DNA of 6,366 nucleotides from an uncultured Eubacteriales bacterium (GTDB lineage: Bacteria > Bacillota_A > Clostridia > Oscillospirales > Acutalibacteraceae). The stretch lies in the NCBI GenBank assembly GCA_934454005.1, contig CAKSGI010000112.1, forward strand, positions 1 to 6,366, given 5' to 3'. A program made the translations under genes and the position numbers. Of the stretch, positions 1 through 5,637 are shown in pieces (the first letter of the stretch is position 1; each line of letters starts with the position of its first letter). The notes under the pieces are model-generated. The model worked only from the letters and a program-made list of their open reading frames with translations, made no database searches and was not told the origin of the DNA.

Positions 1-253
1 ACTCCATCAAAAACTTTGGCTTACAAGTTTCATTTAATCTTTTATATGCTGTCTTTTTATCATCGAAGTTTACACCTAAATTCGAATTATTCTTTTTGTT
101 GTAAACAAGAACACAAAAATCCTCTACTAAATTTCTTAATTGTGCTAGAATATTTTGAGATAATAGTCCTCTATTCATATCAGAACCATATTCAATATTA
201 TCACATATAACTTTATTAGTATTTTTAATTTCCATTAATACTTCTTGATTCAT
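1..253 (-). CDS. Partial CDS, unrecognised protein, third gene of the R-M operon (3' end beyond left edge)
   Basis: An open frame starts with ATG at 253-251 and runs without a stop to the left edge, giving 84 residues that begin MNQEVLMEIKNTNK. The start is well supported by the consensus Shine-Dalgarno AGGAGGTGAG just upstream. The visible part is soluble and probably all-helical, with no signal peptide or membrane segment. A helix around residues 31-52 (LSQNILAQLRNLVEDF...) contains R40-N41 followed by E44-D45. This loosely recalls the RNxxxH motif of HEPN RNases, but the histidine is absent. I do not recognise the family. It is co-oriented with res, 65 nt downstream of the res stop, with a hairpin terminator in between. 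It could therefore be an accessory gene of the R-M operon reached by readthrough, or an independent defence gene. A 64-codon frame on the opposite strand is its antisense shadow. Confidence 0.8.
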   Translation of the reverse strand, partial: MNQEVLMEIKNTNKVICDNIEYGSDMNRGLLSQNILAQLRNLVEDFCVLVYNKKNNSNLGVNFDDKKTAYKRLNETCKPKFLME

Positions 254-255
254 GA

Positions 256-265
256 CTCACCTCCT
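256..265 (-). promoter_or_regulatory. Near-perfect Shine-Dalgarno of the left-edge gene
   Basis: The minus strand reads AGGAGGTGAG, then TC, then the ATG at 253. This is almost full complementarity to the 3' end of 16S rRNA at normal spacing, and it fixes the start codon of the partial gene. It directly abuts the U-run of the upstream terminator. Confidence 0.85.
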
Positions 266-303
266 AAAAAAGAGCATATTCCATATAAAATTGAAATACG
301 CTC
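266..303 (-). terminator. Intrinsic terminator between res and the downstream gene
   Basis: On the minus strand GAGCGTATTTC (303-293) pairs with GGAATATGCTC (282-272). This makes an 11-bp stem with two G-U wobbles and a 10-nt A/U loop, followed by six Ts (271-266). It lies 15 nt after the res stop codon, so it should end or attenuate the mod-res transcript. The plus-strand reading has no T-run, so it acts in one direction only. The next gene's Shine-Dalgarno starts at the very next base. Confidence 0.75.
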
Positions 304-318
304 TACAATTTAAATACA

Positions 319-2637
319 TTATTTCAATAATTCGTCAAACAATTTCCATTGAGTTGGATCCTGATTATATGGAACATAAGGCGTACTTTCAAAATACTTA
401 AATTTTTCACCATCAAGAATTACAAGTCCACCAAACAGATTATGTCCTTTATTTCTCTCATCGTATATATATTTATATAATGCTGTTGCTTTTACGGCAT
501 CATCAGCTGCAAATTGTCCGCCTTTAGTATCAAATATACCAATACTTCCATCTTTAAACTTTATGATAAAATCTGGTTGGAAAGTTGACTTATCAGCTTT
601 TTGAATTCCAAAATTGTCTTCCATATGTTCTGATCCATTTTTCCAGAACCAATCAATTTCATTCTCATGTGAATCTAAATATTTTATAAATTTCATTTCA
701 AGTTCATTAACCTTACCGCCTACTCTTTCAATAAATAGTGGCTGATATAATGATAATTTTGATTCAACAACTTGATTTGTTTCAGGATTATAATTTTTTT
801 CTGGAGCAATTTCCCATTCATCATTGAATCGTTCATCACTCTTAGCACTAACTTCTACTTCATGTATAGGCTTATATTTATCTGTTGAGGTATTAATAAT
901 CTGTGCAAATATATCATAATTTGAACAAATAAGATTTTGAATATACATAATTCCACCTTTAGCAGTTTCTAAGCCTAAATACTTTTTAAAAGTAATAAAG
1001 ATAGCATTTTTAACTGTTGGTATTGATCTTTTAGGAGCAAAACCATTTAGGTTTGAATTTATAATTTTTTCGAACTTAGCTTGTAAATCTGATGGGCTTG
1101 AATAAACACCAAAAAGATTTGATTCTTCTAATTTTATTCCTTTATCTACATCTTTTGAATCAACATATACATTACTCATAATAGAATCTGTTTTTCCATA
1201 ATCGGTAGTTATTCCCTTTTCTTTTAATTTTTCATTATTATCATAAAAGAAAGTTTGTGGAGGAATATAATTATCTTCAGTAATTTGAGTAATACCAAAA
1301 TACTTACAGAACTCATGTTCAAATACTTTATAATATGAAGAAGTAACATCTCCATAATCAACTCTATTATGATAGTATGATTTTAAATATGTTGTAGTAT
1401 ATTTATCTGATCGTTTTGCATTTAAACTTTTAATAATATTTGGATTATATATTTCTGGCTTAATTGCAATTGATTGAACATTAGTATACACATAAGATCT
1501 ATTTAAATCTTCCTCTTGATAATGTTTTGCTTCAGGCATTCTTAATACTCTACCTACTGTTTGTATTTCAAATGTAATACTATTTGTTTCTCTAAATTTA
1601 ACTAATATTTGTGCTCTTGGACAATCCCATCCTGTATCTATTGCCATCTTAAATATTAAATATTCAACTTTACTATCTAATGGTAATAATGTTTCTGCAT
1701 CTTTATTTATTGCTTCATCTGATAACCATACAGCAACTTTTCCATTATCAATTGTTGCACCTTTTGATTCTAAAAATTTTAATACATTTTCTTTCTTTTC
1801 TTCACCTGCTACAGAGTTAGGTAGTTGAATAAGAACTAATGGTGTAATTTGGTTTGATGTTTCATTATTTGAAAGAGCTTTAGAATATTGTTTCTTTAAA
1901 TGTTCTTGCTTCATGTATGCAGATTCAAGTATTAATGTTTCAGAATCTAGCTCATCATCAACAATTTTATCAATATCTTGATTAATGATTATCTCTTTTT
2001 TAATCATTCCTTCGCTGATAACATCATTAGGTTTTACTACAACTGGATAAGCACCATTCATCAATACTGGTGTTGCACTCATCTCAACAGTTAATTCTGG
2101 CTTAATAATATTATCTCTTATTTCTGTTGCTCTATCAGTTGTTGCAGCAACGTGACTTTCATCTATTATTAATATAATTTTTCTTCCAGTAGCTCTTGTA
2201 TTTTCTAATACTTCAGGGAAATTAATAGTTTCTTTGTCTTTCATAACCACATTTTTAAAATCACCAGTTTTTTTATCTTTCGTTCTTATCTTTTCCCAGT
2301 TAACAAATACAATTTCATTTTTATCAATTTCAGATCTGCTTCCGAAGAATTCTTCCTCTAATAAACTACACTTAAGAGCTTCATCTAATTCTCTCTTAAC
2401 ACTTTTATAGCTTTGTACTTGTAATTCACCTTTACCAATACTTACCCATAAAAAGCATAAATCATACTCTTCTTTTTTTGACATCTCATATATGTAATTA
2501 GTTATCATGAATGTTTTACCAGATCCAGTAGGAGATTGAAGCACCAAAGTTTCTTCTCCATCAATTTTTAAATACATATCTGATAAACTTAATAATTGAT
2601 ACACTGCTATATCTTGGTATTTTTTTAACTGCTTCAT
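319..2637 (-). CDS. res: Type III restriction endonuclease subunit Res (SF2 helicase-nuclease)
   Basis: A 772-aa protein that translocates or slides along DNA using ATP and cleaves it together with the Mod subunit. Helicase motifs appear in order: Walker A SPTGSGKT (residues 35-42), DESH motif II (159-162), SATP motif III (187-190), DTGWDCPRAQ (334-343, motif V region) and QTVGRVLRMP (359-368, motif VI). The C-terminal nuclease carries the PD-(D/E)xK signature: PDF at 688-690 and DTKGG at 703-707 (catalytic D689, D703 and K705 by family analogy). All key residues are present, so it should be active. At 772 aa it is shorter than EcoP1I/EcoP15I Res (roughly 970 aa). The ATG at 2637 follows the mod stop by 2 nt, with AAGGAG at 2651-2646, so translation is probably coupled to mod. 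A hairpin terminator follows the stop. Confidence 0.95.
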   Translation of the reverse strand: MKQLKKYQDIAVYQLLSLSDMYLKIDGEETLVLQSPTGSGKTFMITNYIYEMSKKEEYDLCFLWVSIGKGELQVQSYKSVKRELDEALKCSLLEEEFFGSRSEIDKNEIVFVNWEKIRTKDKKTGDFKNVVMKDKETINFPEVLENTRATGRKIILIIDESHVAATTDRATEIRDNIIKPELTVEMSATPVLMNGAYPVVVKPNDVISEGMIKKEIIINQDIDKIVDDELDSETLILESAYMKQEHLKKQYSKALSNNETSNQITPLVLIQLPNSVAGEEKKENVLKFLESKGATIDNGKVAVWLSDEAINKDAETLLPLDSKVEYLIFKMAIDTGWDCPRAQILVKFRETNSITFEIQTVGRVLRMPEAKHYQEEDLNRSYVYTNVQSIAIKPEIYNPNIIKSLNAKRSDKYTTTYLKSYYHNRVDYGDVTSSYYKVFEHEFCKYFGITQITEDNYIPPQTFFYDNNEKLKEKGITTDYGKTDSIMSNVYVDSKDVDKGIKLEESNLFGVYSSPSDLQAKFEKIINSNLNGFAPKRSIPTVKNAIFITFKKYLGLETAKGGIMYIQNLICSNYDIFAQIINTSTDKYKPIHEVEVSAKSDERFNDEWEIAPEKNYNPETNQVVESKLSLYQPLFIERVGGKVNELEMKFIKYLDSHENEIDWFWKNGSEHMEDNFGIQKADKSTFQPDFIIKFKDGSIGIFDTKGGQFAADDAVKATALYKYIYDERNKGHNLFGGLVILDGEKFKYFESTPYVPYNQDPTQWKLFDELLK

Positions 2638-2639
2638 AC

Positions 2640-4316
2640 TTAATTCTCCTTACTCATTTTAACTACATTTTTATACAAATCAAGAATTTTATATGGAATT
2701 GCTTCTATGCTATAATTTGTTATTCCATCGAAATTTTCTTCATTTACATATTCACTTAACGAAAATATATATAAATTTTTATGTTCATTTATTCCTTTTA
2801 CTTTTTCTATAAATTTGTCATAAGATTCACCAAATATATCAAAATATACACATGAATATTCAGTTCTATTTTCATTTGAATAAATAGCATATTCTTTAGT
2901 CTTTTCAATTAACTCATATGTGCCTGATTTGACGCAAAGCATAGGAATGCATTTTTCTGTTAAGTCATAATATAATTGATCTCTTGTTCCATTATTATCT
3001 ACAAAATCTGTTTTATAATATTTTAAATTCCCCTTTAGAGGTTCAAAATTTTCATGTCCACAAATAGCATTTTTTAATCTCTTATATGTTACATTTTCAC
3101 ATATATTGTTTTCGTTGTTTGTGCAAAGAATAAATCTACGTTTCCCATTATCTTTTTTATTTAAAGAAAGTACTGCTTGACCAGTAGTACCAGATCCTGC
3201 AAAGAAATCTAATATAACTGAATCCTTTTTCCTACAAAGATTAACTAAAAATTCAATAAGTTGTGGTGGTTTAGAATATTCAAATGCTCCATCTAATCCA
3301 AGTTCCTTTAAACTTGATGCTCCCAACCTATTTGGAAAACTGTCCAACCATGTTTTATATGATTCATATTTATTATTATCAGCATTTTCATCATAATATT
3401 CTTTCCTATACATAGTTCCGTTTCGATATTCAAGCATATTTTTATCTTTTTCAAATTTCTCCCTACTCCATAACCATCTTCCATCCTCAAACTTGACTTT
3501 TTTAGGAAGTATTTCTACCATTCCTGGTTTTTTTTCTAAAGAAAATTCTTTGCTCTTCTCATCATAGTAAATAGGATAATATAAATTAGGTCTAGCTTTT
3601 CTTGTACCATTGGCACCAGAATTTTGAAATGGTTTTAATAAATACATTCCCTTTTCATCAGAATTAGAGAATTCTTTTTCGCCTGTTACGTTTTTATTTA
3701 AATCCACTAAAGCTTTATTCTTCCCATATAATAAAACATAATCGTTAAGATTTTGTAATTCATATAATGCGTTTACTCTCATATGCTCAGTTGTTTTACG
3801 AGGCATACATGATATAAAGTTTGACTCTCCAAAAATCTTGTTACATAGCATTATTAATTGAGCTAATTCGTGATCATCAATAGAAATTGCTATAATTCCA
3901 TCTTCCTTTAATATATTTCTTGCCAAATATAATCTTTTACTCATAAAATTTAGCCACTTACTATTTTTGTAGCCATCATCAATGTTTACAAACTTGTCAT
4001 TATAAATAAAATCTTGATTCCCTGTATTATATGGTGGATCTATGTATATCATATCTACAGACTCTTTATGTGTATAGTTCAAAACACTTAAAGTATGAAA
4101 ATTATCCCCTTCAATTAATAGATTATCAACTCCATCATTGGCTATATTTTTTTCTTTTATTTCAGATAAAATTGGAATAAATTTATCACAATCAACAACT
4201 ATTTGTTCAGGTTCTTTTTCTTTATCCCAAATCAATCCATATTTTCCATTTAATTCTTCATTTAGAGAATTAATATAATTAATTAATTCTTCTTTAGTCA
4301 TTTCATCAAATTTCAT
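2640..4316 (-). CDS. mod: Type III DNA methyltransferase subunit Mod (N6-adenine)
   Basis: A 558-aa SAM-dependent methyltransferase that recognises the target sequence and methylates adenine, protecting host DNA. It also supplies sequence specificity to Res. DPPYNTGN (residues 93-100, catalytic motif IV) precedes the SAM-binding motif DFFAGSGTTG (370-379). This is the beta-class order typical of Type III Mod enzymes. The variable region of roughly residues 165-345 between them is the expected target-recognition domain. The C-terminal ~130 residues, after RRFILCTNNE, probably mediate assembly. The ATG at 4316 is preceded by GGGGAG at 4329-4324 and an extended -10 promoter at 4348-4356. The frame is intact. 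An A8 run (plus-strand T8, 3528-3535) falls in the recognition region. mod is first in the operon and res follows immediately. The recognition sequence cannot be read from the protein by eye. Confidence 0.96.
   Translation of the reverse strand: MKFDEMTKEELINYINSLNEELNGKYGLIWDKEKEPEQIVVDCDKFIPILSEIKEKNIANDGVDNLLIEGDNFHTLSVLNYTHKESVDMIYIDPPYNTGNQDFIYNDKFVNIDDGYKNSKWLNFMSKRLYLARNILKEDGIIAISIDDHELAQLIMLCNKIFGESNFISCMPRKTTEHMRVNALYELQNLNDYVLLYGKNKALVDLNKNVTGEKEFSNSDEKGMYLLKPFQNSGANGTRKARPNLYYPIYYDEKSKEFSLEKKPGMVEILPKKVKFEDGRWLWSREKFEKDKNMLEYRNGTMYRKEYYDENADNNKYESYKTWLDSFPNRLGASSLKELGLDGAFEYSKPPQLIEFLVNLCRKKDSVILDFFAGSGTTGQAVLSLNKKDNGKRRFILCTNNENNICENVTYKRLKNAICGHENFEPLKGNLKYYKTDFVDNNGTRDQLYYDLTEKCIPMLCVKSGTYELIEKTKEYAIYSNENRTEYSCVYFDIFGESYDKFIEKVKGINEHKNLYIFSLSEYVNEENFDGITNYSIEAIPYKILDLYKNVVKMSKEN
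2646..2651 (-). promoter_or_regulatory. Ribosome binding site of res, inside the mod 3' end
   Basis: AAGGAG on the minus strand lies 8 nt before the res ATG, within the codons for the last residues of Mod (S-K-E-N-stop). Together with the 2-nt gap between genes, it supports the chosen res start and suggests translational coupling of nuclease to methyltransferase production. Confidence 0.8.
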
Positions 4317-4323
4317 AATAACA

Positions 4324-4329
4324 CTCCCC
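4324..4329 (-). promoter_or_regulatory. Ribosome binding site of mod
   Basis: GGGGAG on the minus strand, 7 nt before the mod ATG. It is a moderately good Shine-Dalgarno that supports the start used. No alternative start further upstream has a better site. Confidence 0.65.
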
Positions 4330-4347
4330 AGGATTCTCCCATATACA

Positions 4348-4356
4348 ATTATAGCA
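4348..4356 (-). promoter_or_regulatory. Extended -10 promoter of the mod-res operon
   Basis: The minus strand reads TGCTATAAT: a perfect TATAAT (4353-4348) with the TGn extension. It would start transcription near 4341, giving a leader of about 25 nt before the mod ATG. The -35 region at 17-bp spacing (4371-4376, TCAAAA) is poor, which fits an extended -10 promoter. The -35 region overlaps the short tandem motifs at 4372-4388, so a regulator binding there could control it. Confidence 0.65.
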
Positions 4357-4371
4357 TAAATTTAGGCAAAT

Positions 4372-4396
4372 TTTGACATTTTTCGACCATTTTTAG
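4372..4396. repeat. Tandem near-repeats in the divergent intergenic region (candidate operator)
   Basis: TTTGACA (4372-4378) and TTCGACC (4382-4388) lie exactly 10 bp apart with a 3-bp gap. The heptamer CATTTTT occurs at 4377-4383 and 4388-4394. The second copy, extended to CATTTTTAG, recurs at 4437-4445. The pair overlaps the -35 region of the mod promoter. Placement and helical phasing suggest an operator, but chance similarity in A+T-rich DNA is possible. The 161-bp gap 4317-4477 otherwise holds only the promoter and ribosome-binding elements listed separately. Confidence 0.3.
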
Positions 4397-4426
4397 TTAG
4401 AAATTACCTAATGATATCAATATACT
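4397..4426 (+). promoter_or_regulatory. Candidate promoter of the 108-aa gene
   Basis: TATACT (4421-4426) is a 5/6 match to a -10 box. TTAGAA (4397-4402) is a weak -35 at 18-bp spacing. Transcription would begin near 4433 and give a leader of about 45 nt. A small inverted repeat, AAAAAT-TC-ATTTTT (4430-4443), lies at the expected start point. The box is plausible by position only. Confidence 0.3.
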
Positions 4427-4477
4427 TGCAAAAATTCATTTTTAGGGTGATTAATACAAGACAATAGGAGGAATAAT

Positions 4478-4804
4478 ATGATTAGAAAATGTACTTATGA
4501 AAATATATCAGATGAAGAGTTAGAAAAAATAATTGATTCTTTTTATGATAACTATCACGAATTCGTTATTATATATCTAATGCCCGAAACTATAGCATTC
4601 TATATTGCTAGTTCATATAGCAGAAACGCAATGTTGGAAGCAACTTTTTTTCAGCATTATAATTCAGCAAAAGATATATTCAATATAGATAATAAAGATT
4701 ATAAAAAAATCAAACGTGAAGTTATCAAATTACTTAGGATTAAATATTCTTTAGAAATTATTTCTGAAGATCCTTTAGACCTTAATCGAGTATCAGGTTT
4801 ATAA
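4478..4804 (+). CDS. Unrecognised 108-aa protein upstream of the integrase remnant
   Basis: The start is well defined by AGGAGG at 4466-4471, six bases before the ATG at 4478. The product, beginning MIRKCTYENISDEELEKI, is predicted soluble and mostly helical. It has an acidic N-terminal segment, a hydrophobic stretch around residues 30-47 (FVIIYLMPETIAFYIASS) too polar for a confident membrane helix, and a lysine-rich segment around residues 74-90. I see no catalytic motif or helix-turn-helix and do not recognise the family. It reads divergently from mod and overlaps the first bases of the integrase pseudogene (homology from 4797), in a different frame. It may belong to the former mobile element, or its last residues (after about LDLNRV) may have been altered when the integrase 5' end was damaged. 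The strong ribosome binding site makes expression likely. Confidence 0.6.
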   Translation: MIRKCTYENISDEELEKIIDSFYDNYHEFVIIYLMPETIAFYIASSYSRNAMLEATFFQHYNSAKDIFNIDNKDYKKIKREVIKLLRIKYSLEIISEDPLDLNRVSGL

Positions 4805-5626
4805 AGATCCTAAACCATCTAGGAATGAAAAGCCATGGTTCTTTAAAATAAATTATCTATATTCATTTGGTAATAATAGACAAAAAAAATCTAAAAACTT
4901 TGCAACTAAAAAAGAAGGACAAGATGCAGAACGTATATTCCTGGTAACTTCTACTAAAAAAGTTGAAGATAATAACATGACATTTCAGGAACTATATAAT
5001 GAATTTAGAGCTCATAATAATAAAGAAATGAGACCAACAACAATTTATTGTTACAAAAATAAAGAAAAATATATCGAATGTTTTTATAAAATAAAAGTTA
5101 AGAATTTTAATATCATGCAATTTGTGGAATGGAAAGATGATATTGACTCTAAGCCTTCATCACTTAGAACCAAAAACGATATCCATAAATTTCTAAAATT
5201 CATACTTAACTTCGGAGTTATATGGTACGGAATCAATTTCATTGATGTGTATAATAAAATGACTAAGTTCCCGTTACTAAATCTCTTCTAAATGATTTAA
5301 AAGAAATATATGATTATGACAAGAAAATATATGCAAACTTTAATGACGATTTCTTCGTGTGTTCTGACTGTAGACCTATTGCAGACTCTACCCTATACTT
5401 ATATCGTTTCAGAATGGCTGATAACGCGGGATTAAAGTGAATTAGGATCCATGACTTCAGACATTCATGTGCATCACTTTTAATCAATAATGGTGCCAAC
5501 GTTACATTAGTAGCCAAGTATTTAGGACATACAAAAATCGAGGAGACACTAAATACATATTCTCATATGTTTAGCACTGTACTCGATTCTGTTGTTTCTG
5601 TTATAGGTAGCTTAGAAGATAACTAA
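4797..5626 (+). pseudogene. Decayed tyrosine recombinase (phage/ICE-type integrase)
   Basis: The N-terminal part, 4797 to about 5270, encodes VYKDPKPSRNEKPWFFK and then FATKKEGQDAE, an arm-DNA-binding domain. The core-binding domain (TFQELYNEFRAH to about NKMTKF) follows. After a frame change near 5267-5273 the catalytic C-terminus continues as VPVTKSLLNDLKEIYDY, HDFRHS (5450), LGHT (5522) and the nucleophile Tyr in NTYSHM (codon 5558-5560). Three lesions are visible. There is no ATG, GTG or TTG start in the N-terminal frame between the stop at 4776 and the homology. About 100 residues, including the Arg I region, are missing at the frame change compared with usual ~370-400-aa integrases. An in-frame TGA lies at 5438-5440, just before the HxxR box. 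The enzyme cannot be functional. It probably once moved this locus. The apparent 104-codon frame from 4977 is only its middle part. An intrinsic terminator covers its end. Confidence 0.92.
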
Positions 5627-5637
5627 GCTATTTTTTT
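5608..5637 (+). terminator. Intrinsic terminator at the end of the integrase remnant
   Basis: TAGCTTAG (5608-5615) and CTAAGCTA (5623-5630) form a perfect 8-bp stem with a 7-nt loop (AAGATAA), followed by seven Ts (5631-5637). The integrase TAA (5624-5626) and the stop of the convergent gene (5630-5628 on the minus strand) both lie in the 3' arm. On the minus strand no T-run follows the stem, so it should work mainly for the plus strand. Confidence 0.85.

Noticed and set aside
16..210. 64-codon open frame on the plus strand
   Set aside because: It lies wholly antisense to the left-edge gene, which has a consensus Shine-Dalgarno. The composition (many Tyr, Phe and His) is typical of an antisense shadow and no ribosome binding site precedes it.
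3308..3490. 60-codon open frame on the minus strand inside mod
   Set aside because: It is an out-of-frame shadow of the mod coding sequence, with low-complexity Ile/Lys/Met content and no start signal of its own.
4373..4401. TTGACA at 4373-4378 as a plus-strand -35 box
   Set aside because: The hexamer is perfect but no acceptable -10 lies 15-19 bp downstream (GTTAGA or TTAGAA at best). The sequence is better considered with the tandem motif there.
4977..5291. 104-codon frame as a separate gene
   Set aside because: The frame is open upstream of its ATG back to 4779 with clear integrase arm-domain sequence, no ribosome binding site precedes the ATG, and its last residues (after TKF) lie past a frame-changing deletion. 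It is the middle of the integrase pseudogene.
5438..5440. TGA read as tryptophan (genetic code 4) or selenocysteine, leaving the integrase intact
   Set aside because: mod and res encode Trp with TGG and contain no in-frame TGA. The integrase also has a central deletion and no start codon, so decay explains the TGA better.
5314..5517. 67-codon frame on the minus strand
   Set aside because: It is antisense to the readable catalytic part of the integrase remnant and has no start signal.
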